NCBI RefSeq assembly: GCF_001641265.1
Contig: NW_020167547.1
Span: forward strand, 305,091 to 369,090
Length of the DNA: 64,000 bases
DNA from: Pseudogymnoascus destructans
Taxonomy: Eukaryota; Ascomycota; Leotiomycetes; Thelebolales; Thelebolaceae
Reading direction: 5' to 3'
Shown: positions 11,120-21,691 of the stretch, one piece after another
Position numbering within the stretch: position 1 is the stretch's first letter
Layout: each line of letters begins with the position of its first letter
Made by a program: the position numbers and the translations under genes
The notes under the pieces: model-generated
Told to the model about the DNA's origin: nothing
What the model saw: the letters and a program-made list of their open reading frames with translations, nothing else
Databases searched by the model: none

Positions 11120-12396
11120 ACCTCATTCACTTGAGCTTTGAGCTTCTGGGGACAGTCTCGAGCTCGATGTCCATTTTGTCAGCATATGAAGCATTTCCCA
11201 AGTTTCATGAGCATTTCTTTTGCTGGATCTTGATGCGGTGGTCGATACAGCTTCTGCGTCTTGTTTTGCATGTTGGAATCCATTGTAGGTTGAGGGATTG
11301 AAGTTCGAAGTGCCTGGCCCTGATTTTGAGTTTGGCCCATGTTGTTCGAAAATGACTTTGGCTTCCTTTTGTCTTCTTGTTCCTTGATCCGCTGAATGTT
11401 CTGGTCGATGAGCATGCATTTCTTTGCAAACTCGTGAAGTGTAGTAGCTCCAACTTCAGCCACTAAGGCTTTCTGCATCTGTTGGTTGACTTTGAAGCGC
11501 AAGTCATCCAGCAAAGTTTCTTCAGAGTAATCAAGCTCTGTCGTGAGCCTTTGAAACTCAGCCCAAAACACTGCAAAGGTGTTGTTTCTCTGATACAGCT
11601 TTTGATACTCAGTTTGAGCTGTGTGCCTTCGATCGGGATCACTGAAGACTTTTTCCAAAAGTTCGAGAATTTCTTCTGCTGTCTGCAATTTGTTTGTAGA
11701 CTTTGGTCGAAGCCTTGGATTGACATGTCGAACTGCCAGTCCTCCCAGTCGACTCTGAATGTAGCTCATTTGTAAAGTCTGTGTTGGAAAATGATCAATG
11801 TTGGCTTCGAGCTTGAGGCGAATTTTCACAACCCAGTCTTCAAATGCTGGCTCTATCCCATCTGTGAGGATTGGAGGGTCTGGAATCCGAGCTGACAGTC
11901 GACTGTGAGAGTGGTGTCCTGGTTCATTCTTCAGAGCTTGTTGGGTTTGCTTTTCAAGATATTTCTGAATTGTTTGTTGCTCTGTGATTTGTTGCTCGTT
12001 GCTCTGGATCAGTTCCTGTAACTGGAGAATGGCATCATCCTTTTCAGCCAGTATCGAATTTGAGTCCTCTGCTAGGGCCAAATAGTCCCGAAGAATGTTC
12101 TTGTGCAAAGTCCATGCCATTTTCTGGTTGGCGACAGATAGTTTCTGGAATTCGTCAAAGGTTTCAACATTCCATTCAGCCTTTTCATGTCGATTTGCAA
12201 GTATAGATTCATGTCTCTCTTGAGCTGTTTTGCCCAGAGTATGAAGGAAGGTTTCGGATTTGAAATTAGGATCATGAAGTTCATTGGTTTGGTTTGCAGA
12301 GCTTGGAATTGATGCTCCTTCTGCCAGGGATTCCTGGTCTTGTTCTGGATCATTTCGAGCTGCCATTGCAGCTTTTTCTTCAGCAGTATAAGCCAT
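11080..12396 (-). pseudogene. Gag of the Gypsy element with a stop in the zinc knuckle
   Basis: The frame starts MAYTAEEKAAMAARNDPEQ with a following coiled-coil-like stretch (AILQLQELIQSNEQQ). The retrotransposon Gag core has IRLKLEANIDHFPT, YIQSRLGGLAVRHVNPR, VFSDPDRRHTAQTEYQKLYQ and FAVFWAEFQRLTTELDY. At 11179-11181 a TGA falls right after CFIC, the first half of the CCHC knuckle. Read past it, QNGHRARDC completes the knuckle and the frame continues to a TAG at 11080-11082. The TGA could be a CGA to TGA change or a read-through signal; a stop inside the knuckle favours mutation. Confidence 0.8.
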
Positions 12397-12748
12397 AGCG
12401 AGTTGCTATTTCAATTTCGGTTTATATCGTCAAGTCAGACACATATTGCCAAAGGCCCTATTGTGCAGTTGTTGGCTGTAGGAGCCACTCGAGAGGAGCG
12501 CACTTCCCTCACAGTTATATCCTTGTCGAGGGAGCGTTGTAAAAGGTCTGACTTGCGAAGGTGGTGTGTGTGTGTCGAGCTGACTGTCGAAAGCCAACTT
12601 TGAGGGGTTGCCTGGAGATCGTCCTGGAATCGACTTCAGGATAAGGTTTCTGGCTCTGGGGTTTTCAAAGAGTGGATTTCGATTTCGATTTCAGAAGAGG
12701 GTTCAGCTCAAAGAGCAGGAAAAGAGGTATAAGAGAGATTGAGTTTTC

Positions 12749-13001
12749 TGTCACGGTTCACCAAGGCATAGGGCGCCAGTTGGGTATTATGAATTAAACT
12801 CAATCTAGAGAAGAAAGGAAAGAGAAGAGGAGCACTCGAGCAGTGGCTCGATCTATATACAGCTATTGTGGAGTGAATTCTCTTTAGCGAGACCAGTTCT
12901 GAGAATTCACTCCACAACTGAAAACTTCGCTCCAACCCCGGAAAGCTCCCCACACCCCTGAACCCCCACTCGAGCTGCAAGGCGCACTTGATATCGTAAC
13001 A
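12749..13001 (-). repeat. 5' LTR of the Gypsy element
   Basis: The partner of 7075-7327. On the minus strand it starts TGTTACGATATC and ends GGTGAACCGTGACA, immediately followed by the start of the leader. Confidence 0.93.
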
Positions 13002-13081
13002 ACTTGTAGGTTGAGGAGGAGATTTCTAAGTTTGCTCTTGAGTTTGATAGCAAACTGAGTGCAACGAATGTCAGTATGACA

Positions 13082-15345
13082 TCACCGTTCATTGGAATAT
13101 GTCATGTCTACCAAGATTCTCACGGTGAAACAGGTTCGGTGGATGGAGCTACTCTCCGACTTCAATTTCTGCATCACGTACACCGCAGGCAAGAATAATC
13201 AGAAGGCTGATATTCTGAGCCGAAGGGACCAAGACCTGGTAACGCAACAGAAAGTCAAACTCGACAGTAGAGCGAGGGTATTGCTAGGTCCAAGTCGCTT
13301 ACACCCCCGCATCAGCGCCGAACTAGCAGAGAGTGTTACGGCTACGGTAACGTGATGTCATGGTTACAGGACCAGGGCCTAGTAACGTGACGTGTGAGTC
13401 ACAGGGGGCAAGCAGGGTAGGCTGCCATGTGACGGGGCTAATTGATAGTTGCAGAAACTAGTGGATATTGGATAGTTGAGCTATCCATGAACTATCCTGA
13501 ATATCTAGCTATCCGCCAACTATCCAGATTACCCATGAGGCACGATGCCACTATATAAGTAGATAGTATTTCCGTAGATAGGAGCTTCGTGCTCAACTCA
13601 ATATAGTATTCTTTACAATACTGTAATGTGTTACTTGGAAAGCCTTTGTGTCTAATCCCCTGCCTCCTTTGTCAAGTCAACCTTACACAAGAAACCTCTG
13701 TGCCTTCTATCGTTTAGAAGTCAGCATTACAGAGAGCTATGTGGCGTCCATTAACCTAATAGACACCCCCAAGGCACAGGTGCCCTTCAATTTAATAGAG
13801 GCACTATGTGCGGACAATCGGAAGTCGTTTACCGAGACTCGCGCGAAACAACCCCTACCGGACGGATTCGTGATGAACGACCAGCTCCTCCTGTACAAAG
13901 GCTGCCTATGTGTGAATCGCCACACTGACCTATGTACGAAACTGATACGAGAAGCGCACGACCAAGTGTCGTCAGCACATCCAAGTGGCAGGAAAACCTA
14001 CCAATTGCTCACTCCAAAGTATCATTGGGTCGGGATGGAAGCGGACTGTTTACGGTATGTACGAAACTGCGTGACATGCCGGCTTTCTCACACCAATGTC
14101 ACTAAGCAACAAGGATTCCTACACCCGCTACCCGTGCCCGAATACCCTATGCAACATCTAATGATGGACTTTAAGGAGTTCCCAAAGGACAAGCATGGAT
14201 ATGATAGCATCTTAGTGTTTATGGACCGACTCGGAAAGAGTTCGGTGACCATACCGTGCCATAAGACTACTGACGCCAGGCAGATGGCGCAACTGTTCAT
14301 AGAATGGATATACAGATTCGGACACACTCCGGAGTCGATAATTAGTGACCGAGGACCCCAGTTTGTGTCGTCCTTCTGGCAGGAGTTCTGCCGAATCATC
14401 AGCGTAAAGGTTAAACTGTCGACAGCCTACCACAAGAAGACCGACAGACAGACAGAAATCATGAACCGATATATCGATCAGAGACTGAGGCCTTTCGTAT
14501 CCTATTACCAGGACAACTGGAGCAAGCTCATCCCTATAATGGACCGCGTGCAAATGACTCTGCCCCACGCATCCATCGGAAGGACCCCCTACCGACTCAA
14601 ATACGGAACAGATCCGCGTACAAGTTGGGACTGGAACACCCCAACGGGCATGAACCCTCGGGAGACTCTGAACTGAAATGAAGCCAAAGCGGTGGCCGAC
14701 CGAATGCACACCGCATGAGCTCACGCAAAGGAGAACATGGCAAAGGCACAAGAAGAAATGTCTAAGCATGCGAATCGATGCCGAAGGGCCATTGACTGGG
14801 ACGTAGGAGATAGAGTGTACCTATCAACCAAAAATTTGAAAAACTCTCGCCCTAGCCGCAAGTTGGGCCAACAATGGGTCGGACCATATATGGTGTTGGA
14901 ACGGATTGGGCACGCGTTTCGATTGGAACTACCTACCGGTTCTCAAATACACGATGTATTCTCACCAGACGTCCTCATGAAGGATCTGAACAACCCCCTA
15001 CCTGGTCAGGATCCGCCTGAGCCTAGCAGCGAAGTGATAGATGGCGTAGAGGAATGGGAAGTGGAAAAGATCCTCACTGTGAGGCTCCACTGGAAGCAAC
15101 TACAATACCGGGTTAGTTGGGTCGGATACGATCCGGACCCGGAGTGGTACCCAGCGTCGAACTTCATGAACTCTCCCCATAAACTCGGGGAGTTTCACAC
15201 GGAATACCCAGATTTACCAGGTCCACCTCGAGAACTACTCGGATGGGTTACGGCATGGGAGACGGGCGAGGAACAAAACTACGATCACGGGAGGGAAGAC
15301 AAAGCAGAAGAAACAGAGTCGTTGCTATCTACGACTCTAAACTAA
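13082..15345 (+). pseudogene. RNase H end, integrase and chromodomain of the Gypsy remnant
   Basis: 13092-13333 encodes the RNase H end (MEYVMSTKILTVKQVRW, ADILSRRDQD). After the solo LTR the frame resumes with SYVASINLIDTPKAQVP, then the integrase zinc-binding domain (RYVRNCVTCRLSH) and the core with MMDFKEFP, IISDRGPQF and DRQTEIMNRYID. TGA codons follow NPRETLN (near 14676) and HTA (near 14718). The last part (14737-15345) has VGDRVYLSTKNLK and a chromodomain (WEVEKILTVRLH, RVSWVGYDPDPEWYP). With the solo LTR and one GAGAG removed, the reading frame is continuous from RNase H to the first TGA. Confidence 0.8.
13334..13731 (+). mobile_element. Solo LTR with GAGAG target duplication
   Basis: A 398-base sequence starting TGTTACGGCTACGG and ending GTCAGCATTACA, flanked by GAGAG on both sides (13329-13333, 13732-13736). 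Its last third (tctatcgtttagaagtcagc) matches the reverse of the 475-base LTRs at 30728 and 35911, so it is a diverged member of that family. It lies inside the integrase gene of the Gypsy remnant. Confidence 0.9.
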
Positions 15346-15614
15346 ATACCCTCCGAGCCGGAGCGACCGCGGGAGCGACAGCAGTGGGCAGTTTGCCCAC
15401 CAACTTCTCCAGGAGAGCCGGGACGCTCTCCTGTTCCGTCCGCAGACGGCGCAGCGACACAATTTGCTGCCCAGAGTCAGCACCGAAACAACACAAGACA
15501 AACAAGGGGAAGGGGTCGGCAAGCCCCGACTCGAGGACTAATCGTCGGGACCGCCTGTTCGCTTCGCTCACACTTGGAGGAAGCGAGAGTGCCCTCTCAA
15601 GACAAAATAAGTAG

Positions 15615-16238
15615 GTATCTTCACATAGAAAATTATATAGAAAGGTACTTTTAGTGTGCGTTGAAGCTTTCTTTGCAAAGTAGAGACCGATTTTACGTCC
15701 TCGAATGATCTGATAATAATGAGCAAAGAATCAAGAACAGCAGCAGAAGCAAAGAGGGTGGGCGACTATTAAATATGCGAATGCTCATTCTCATCCAGAC
15801 TATTCTCAAGTAACTATCCTCGGCGTGACAACAAGCTAATTTAGCTACATTTAGTTCCTGTCACCGGCGAGGAAGGCACTAGCCTCTCACCACGAAACTC
15901 ATAAGCTTTCCCAAGCACTAACAACAGCGCCATACCTCTTAGCATCAAGCTAACGATCGACCTTTCCAAAAACCATGGCTGCAATTTTAGTATTCGATAA
16001 ATCTCATGAGACTTTATGAGAAACTAGCGCCTTCCTCGCCGTCCAAAACCGCGTGTTCTAATCACGAAGATAGTCGTCCAGTCCCCAAGCCACAGGCGCG
16101 CGTCCGCGCTTGCGGTATGACGTCGCTAAACACCGTTTTAGCTTCCCAGCGCGCCCAACCGCATCCCCAACCCACCCCAATCCATCACCACGCATCGCCC
16201 ATCGCGAAGACAAGCCATACCCGCCTTCGTGATGAGGA
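15615..16238. other. Spacer between the transposon nest and the J-protein gene
   Basis: About 620 bases without a convincing coding frame. Composition changes from AT-rich (15615-15850) to GC-richer sequence that probably includes the J-protein promoter. No TATA-like element stands out. Confidence 0.45.
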
Positions 16239-17179
16239 ATGCCATACCGCTCGCTTCCCCCCCTCATCCCTTCTTGTCGGCGCTTTCTTCACCATTCTGC
16301 GGTTTTGCACGCGACACATTATGAGACGCTCCGGATTCAGACGACGGCGAGTGCGAAGGAGATAAAAACGTACTGCCCCCCAATCTCTCTCGTTACTAAC
16401 CCCCCCCCCCCGGGCCCAAACCTCCCAAACCCCCTCCTCCCCTCCACCCCCCCCAACTTTCCCCAACCTCTAACCCCACCCCCAACCCAACCTCACTCCA
16501 AGCTAACTCCCCCTCTCGCAGCGCATTCTACCACCTCTCCAAACTCTCCCACCCCGACCGCAATCCCACCGACCCCACAGCCTCAACCCGCTTTGTCCAC
16601 ATCTCCGAAGCCTACGCCACTCTCCGCTCCCCCGAAAAGCGGCAACGCTACGACCGCGACCTTGGTCTACACCATCATCATCCGCATCCCTCCCACGCCA
16701 TCCACCCCGCTGCGGCGCCAGCACAATCGCACTACGGCCCCGCGGGCGGCCGCGCACCGAGCGGGCTGAGTAGGCGCCGCGCGACGTTCAGAGGGGCACC
16801 AGCGAGTTTTTATAGAAGCGGGGGGTGGGGCGAACATAGCGCTAAACGGCGGGCTGCGCAGGAAAACAGCTCGGGGACGACGGGGGGAGAGGCGAGACCG
16901 AAGACGGAGGGGGGGATGGGGTGGGGACAGAGTGCGTGGGTTGCTGCTGAGGAGGCGAGGCATTTTGATCGAGGGAGTCATTTGAGGACTTTTAGGAATC
17001 ATGAGAGGAGGATGAAGGGGCGGGCTGCTGCTGCGGCAGGAAAGGGGGAGGAAGGGCGGGGGAGGGGCATGTTGAGGGATTTTTTGATTGTGTCTGGGTT
17101 GGTTTTTGTAGGGATTGCGGCGCCGTGGTGGGTGCCTGGGTTGTGGGGGAGGGGGGATAAGAGGAAGGAGGGGGTGTAG
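16239..17179 (+). CDS. Mitochondrial-type J-domain (DnaJ/HSP40) protein
   Basis: Two exons, 16239-16369 and 16522-17179, give 262 residues; the intron is GT..AG and both frames close. The N-terminus (MPYRSLPPLIPSCRRFLHHS) is rich in Arg, Ser and hydrophobic residues with no acidic residue, like a mitochondrial presequence. The J domain runs from about residue 29 (HYETLRIQTTASAKEIKT) to about 85 (EKRQRYDRDLG) with the HPD motif at 54-56 that stimulates Hsp70 ATPase. A basic, low-complexity middle follows, then one hydrophobic segment near the C-terminus (MLRDFLIVSGLVFVGIAAPW). This is the layout of small membrane-anchored J proteins that recruit mitochondrial Hsp70; the exact subfamily is not clear. 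The intron has an unusual run of C. Confidence 0.8.
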
Positions 17180-17411
17180 ATAGGGAGGGATGGGGTGAGG
17201 ATTCATGCATGGATTGTGATATTATTATGTGGTAGCATTGGACGAGTCATTCGGATACAGGTTCATGGGTATTAAGGATAGATTTCTCTACCTAATGTAC
17301 ACCGTACACCTCAACTCTATCTGCTAGATCGAATACAACCAGACCACACAGCCGTCCACGCTAGTATTTCAAAGTTATGTATCTCTCCTCGCAACATCAC
17401 CATGTATTAAT

Positions 17412-18652
17412 CTAAGCCTCGAAGGTGAAAGAAGCGCCGATCTGTGAAACGTTAGCCGGGGCCCTCATTCGAAACGAATCAATGCGCGAAGATGGATTTA
17501 ACACTGACCTTGTTTGGCGAAGAGTCGAGCTTCTGGGTGTCGAAGGAAGCACCAAGACCCAGGGTGACGCCCTCGCGGAGGAGAACGTTGTAGGAGATAG
17601 CAGCGATACCGCGATCGTTGATCTTGGCCTTGGTAAAGGACAGCGGGTCGATGCGGTACTTGGAGGCGACCTCGAGGCCGACGTTGGAGCCGGACTTGGA
17701 GTCCCAGATGGCCTTGGCACCGGCCTCGACCTGGGAGTTGACCTTGTGGTAGTACGAGGCGGAGAAGACGCTCAGGTTGTTTGAGGCGATGATGGAGGCG
17801 GTGTAGAGGGGCTGCTGGTAGCCGAGGCCGAGGGAATACTTGGTGACGGCAGCCTTCTGGACGTCGTAGCCGGCCTCGGCGCCGACGAGGAAGCCGTCGT
17901 GGCCGATGACGGCGTCGAGGTTGGCGGTGGGGCCCTTGAGGAGGTCGAAGAAGGCGCGGGTGTGGAAGTTGGGCTGCTTGAAGTGCAGGTTGAGCTTGAC
18001 GCCCTTGGCCTGGGTGGAGGGGAAGAAGTTGCCGAGAACCTCAGCCTTGAGGCCCTTGGCGATGTTGTCGTTGAGTTCGATCTTGGACTCGAGGGCGTTG
18101 GCGGTGTTCCAGGTCTGGGTGACGGTCAAGCCTGCAAGTCGGTAGATGATTAGTAACTGAGCGAAGCCAGATTGGAAGTAGATGAGGCAGTTGTGTGAGC
18201 TCTGTTTTTTTGAAACCCGTGCGGTTAAGGAGGGCCGCATGTAGATGTTCAAGGGAGGCTTGAAAGGAGAGCTTGTGGGGGTTGTACCAGATGGCTTGTC
18301 GGTGTACTTGGCCTCGAGCTGGTTGAGATAGTCAGTTGGGGTCCGTCCGTCGCAAAGCGCGCAGATTGGGGGGATGGAGGGAGGGGGGGGACATACAGCG
18401 CCGGTGGTGGTCTTCTCCTGGGTGCTCTTTCCATTGACCTTGAAGGCAACACCGTTGGCGGTGGTGCTCTTGACCTCAAGGGTGGCGGCTGAGGTGTGGT
18501 AGAAGTCCTTGTTCAACAGCTAGAAAATGCGGCATTAGCTGTCCGTCTCTCGGTCCACGATCACATCACGAGAATTTGTTGAGCTTCAAAGTCGCGTCAG
18601 GTCTTACATCGTTGGACAGCTTCGCAATGTCGGAGAATGCTGGGATAGACAT
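17412..18652 (-). CDS. POR1: Mitochondrial outer-membrane porin (VDAC)
   Basis: Five exons on the minus strand: 18608-18652, 18397-18519, 18288-18318, 17509-18131 and 17412-17441. They total 852 bases for 283 residues, the standard VDAC length. The protein starts MSIPAFSDIAKLSND, the amphipathic N-terminal helix of fungal porin, continues as a beta-barrel of alternating strands with the conserved GLK motif (NIAKGLKAEV), and ends IGASFTFEA. It forms the voltage-gated channel for ATP, ADP and metabolites in the outer mitochondrial membrane. Many introns, including a tiny 31-base exon, are typical of this gene in filamentous ascomycetes. It is divergent from SHB17. No defect is visible. Confidence 0.95.
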
Positions 18653-19106
18653 CTTGGCTATAATGTGATGTTGAGGAAGGGTCTGAAAAGGTGACGGGTT
18701 GGAGATGAGGTATGTTTGAGGTTATTGAGATGGGGAAGAGAGGATGAGGTCTATTCAACAGGAAGGGGACAACTGAGCTTTCGAGTTTCGGCCCTTCACG
18801 CATTTGGAGTACCGTACACCATAGGAAATTAATGGCCAAATGCGTCACCAGGCGGAAAGAGTCGGGGATGCGAACGTGAGGTGTTGATTGGCCCAGAGAC
18901 CAGAGTTCTTCCAAACGGCTAAGCGACTAGACCCCAACAAAGCAACAAAGCAAACATCGCGACTTTTTTGAAACCGCGGCGGCAGAACGGAGATATACTG
19001 GGAGTAGGGCTGTTCCGATCTGTTTGGATCTATTTACGTCGTTGGTCGTCCTCTTTGTCTTCTTACAACTTCGTACACCTCCTCTGACCCCATCATCAAC
19101 CTGAAG
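18653..19106. promoter_or_regulatory. Shared divergent promoter region of POR1 and SHB17
   Basis: A 454-base intergenic region between two divergently read start codons. It must contain both promoters. Pyrimidine-rich stretches lie upstream of each start, but no specific factor site can be named from sequence alone. Confidence 0.6.
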
Positions 19107-19916
19107 ATGGCTGACAAGGACGCTGGCACCCCGCGAGTCTTCCTCGTAAGGCACGGTAAAGCTCCATTACCTGTTGTTTATGCGTGAATTGCCCACGGGG
19201 AGACCCCTCTTCACAGCCTTACCTTCACTTTTTTACCTCAACCCATCCAGCTAACCCCAAACAAAGGCCAGACAGAATGGACCATCTCCGGTCAATGCAC
19301 CGGTAGTACCGACATTCCTCTGACCGCCGTCGGTGAGAGCCAAGTGCTTTCGTCCAGCAAGGCTGTGGTGGGGCAGGGCAAGCTCATCGACCCCTCCAAG
19401 CTCACCAAAGTCTTCATCAGCCCACGCACCCGGGCCCAGCGCACCTACGATCTCCTATTCGACGATGCTGCCAAGGCGGTCTTGAAAGGGAAGGTTGAGA
19501 TAACGGAGGATATCCGGGAGTGGGAGTACGGAGCCTACGAGGGCGTGACGCCGACGGACATCCGCAAGCAGCGCCAGGAGAAGGGGCTGGATAAGGAGAG
19601 GCCATGGAACATCTGGCATGATGGCTGCGAGGACGGAGAGTCCCCGACTGAGGTTGCCACGCGGCTGGACGAGCTGATTGCGAAGATCAAGCAGCTGCAG
19701 GCGCCGTGTATGGATGGCTGGAGGCCGGCGGACATTGTGGTGATCGCGCATGGACACAGCTTGAGGGCTTTTGCGAAGCGGTGGATTGGGTTCGAGATGG
19801 GGATGAAGCTGCCGTTAATGTTGGAGCCGGGGGCGGTGGGGGTGCTGAGCTATGAGCACCATAGGGTGGATGAGCCGGCTTTGCTGTTGGGGGTTAATAT
19901 GGGAGCTTCGGAGTGA
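19107..19916 (+). CDS. SHB17: Sedoheptulose-1,7-bisphosphatase (histidine phosphatase family)
   Basis: Two exons, 19107-19155 and 19267-19916, give 232 residues. The intron lies inside the signature RHG (residues 15-17). The catalytic phospho-accepting His is residue 16 and the second His is 178 (IAHGHSLR). The blocks GQTEWTISGQCTGSTDIPLT, DIREWEYGAYEGVTP, RPWNIWHDGCEDGESP and GAVGVLSYEHHRVDEPALLL match yeast Shb17, which hydrolyses sedoheptulose-1,7-bisphosphate in the riboneogenesis branch linking glycolysis to the pentose phosphate pathway. The protein is a little shorter than the yeast enzyme and lacks an extended C-terminus. A broad-specificity phosphoglycerate-mutase-like phosphatase is the alternative. 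Confidence 0.88.
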
Positions 19917-20854
19917 GGGGGTAGACGAGTCATGATGAAATGAGCAGCTTACTATACGCACACTCGGTGAGGGGGTAGGTAGTTGAACGAGCGGGAACAC
20001 TCATCCGGGAGGCGATGAACGATTCTCCCCTTCTTCCTTCCCACGCACAGGCAAATCCAGGAGCTCTGCTCTCTTCCCGTTTCCCGTTTCCCGTTTCCCG
20101 CACCGTTCACCACATCATCATCCCTCCCACAAGTGAGGTAATGCAGCTACGCAAGATGTTGCACAATTGTGGCAAGCTCGTGAAGATATTTCCCCTTCCC
20201 CCCCCCTCACCAATGGGCGGGCACATGCCGTCCCGTCCTTGGCTACGATGGGGATTAGTGTAGAGACATGACCTATTGCTACACGGACGTGACAAGTTTC
20301 TGGATTTTGGCTTTCTTTCCAGATCTGTATCTGATCGGTGGAATGGTTGGTTAGAGAGTGACTTTGCTTACCCATAGAGCACTACCATACCTACTACTGC
20401 CACACCACAGCTGGTTCAATTGGGTGGATGACCGTTTGAGCGATTGAGGATTCTAGACTTTCAAGAATAACGGGACCACTGATTGGCGTCGTCCATACAG
20501 GGAAACGATAAACCCTGCAACAGACGGGAAGTACCATCCCAGTCCATGTATGTTTTGTTGTTGTTGAAAATTCAGACGGGAATATGGAGCCCATTTGAAA
20601 CTAACGGTCGATCCCATTGGCTGGGTTTTAGCTGGACGGGCGGAGTTATTTTAACGAGCCTTAAACGAGCCCTTAACAAGCAAATAGCCAGGTACACATC
20701 AACAAAACCGACCAATCGTGCAACCTTGTGTTTTCGGCTTTTCGTGGTACAATGGTACTTCCATGTAGGGAGTGCAGATCCACAACTCCCACTTTTCTCC
20801 ACCCTCTGCCACGCAAAGTGTCCCGGTTCTCCACCCCCGTCAACTACCGCCAGC
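19917..20854. other. Intergenic region with a short cccgttt repeat
   Basis: No convincing gene. Around 20078-20100 the unit cccgttt is repeated about four times. The open frames here are short or run into the minisatellite. Confidence 0.5.
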
Positions 20855-21360
20855 CAGCACACCAGCACACCACAGCCACAGCACACAGCACAGCCACAGC
20901 ACACTCGCAGCACAACCACAGCACACCCACAGCACACCCACAGCACACTCACAGCACACCCACAGCACACCCACAGCACACTCACAGCACACTCGCAGCA
21001 CACCCACAGCACACCCACAGCACACCCACAGCACACCCACAGCACACCCACAGCACACCCACAGCACACCCACAGCACAACCACAGCACAACCACAGCAC
21101 ACCCACAAGCACACTCGCAGCACAACCACAGCACCCACAGCACACCCACAGCACATCCACAGCACCCACAGCACACCCACAGCACATCCACAGCACACCC
21201 ACAGCACACTCACAGCACACAGCACACCCACACAGCACACCCACACACCACAACCACACCACACCCACACCACCCCCACACCACCCCCACACTACACCCA
21301 CACCACCCCCACACTACACCCACACCACCCCCATACACCCACACCCACCCACACCCACGC
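20855..21360. repeat. CA-rich minisatellite with an 11-base unit
   Basis: About 500 bases built from variants of CAGCACACCCA, changing after 21240 to CA/CCC-rich repeats of similar length. Because 11 is not a multiple of three, every frame on both strands stays open and encodes the same kind of repeat (QHTHSTPTAHP on plus, CCGCAVGVLWV on minus). The long open frames here are therefore artefacts of the repeat. It lies about 330 bases upstream of the secreted DPBB protein gene. Confidence 0.9.
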
Positions 21361-21691
21361 CCCCCTGCTCCACCAATGCTGCCCATTCTTTCGCCCCCCA
21401 GCCAACACCACAACACCTTAAAGGACCTGAATATCCTCCAATTTCACTCCCTCCTTCCCTCCCTTCCTTCAACCCAACACGAAACTTTTCATCTTTTCCA
21501 ACTCCCCAAAGGCTCGACGCCAGTGTATCTGTGATCACACATTCCTTCAGAACAAACCAAAAAGCAAATAAACAACTTCGAGATAAACGTTTCTCAACAA
21601 CTATCCTTGAATCGCCAGTCGATCACCAAAATCGCACATACACATCAAAACACATCAAATCAAATCAACTCAAACCCCCAACACCGCAATC

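Larger units (their letters stand above)
7075..13001 (-). mobile_element. Gypsy-type LTR retrotransposon with paired identical-looking LTRs
   Basis: The element is 5927 bases long with two 253-base LTRs (7075-7327 and 12749-13001). By eye the two LTRs show no difference, and the target duplication ACTTG (7070-7074, 13002-13006) is perfect, so insertion is recent. It encodes on the minus strand a Gag, a protease-RT-RNase H polyprotein in the -1 frame, and an integrase with a chromodomain: the chromovirus order. A C-rich tract at about 7328-7338 is the polypurine tract on the coding strand. The coding region carries a stop in the Gag zinc knuckle and an out-of-frame deletion before the integrase core. 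Confidence 0.95.
6241..13081 (-). mobile_element. Solo LTR split by a nested Gypsy element
   Basis: A reverse-oriented LTR of the 58484 family occupies 6241-7074 and continues at 13007-13081; between them lies the Gypsy element 7075-13001 with its ACTTG duplication. The left flank is a pogo-like transposon and the right flank is the interior of an unrelated Gypsy gene. The five bases outside the two ends (caaac and tcacc) do not match, so this copy marks a recombination breakpoint and is not a simple insertion. It shares two indels with the copy at 56325 (a doubled tagacaaattatgtca and an extra segment before the end). Confidence 0.8.
13082..15614 (+). mobile_element. 3' part of an unrelated Gypsy element
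   Basis: Plus-strand remnant from the end of RNase H through integrase and chromodomain, followed by about 270 bases of G+C-rich tail. The 5' half, including reverse transcriptase, is missing and replaced by the LTR breakpoint at 13081. It is interrupted by a solo LTR. The sequence is more GC-rich than the other Gypsy copies, so it is a separate family. No own LTR was found at its 3' end. Confidence 0.8.
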
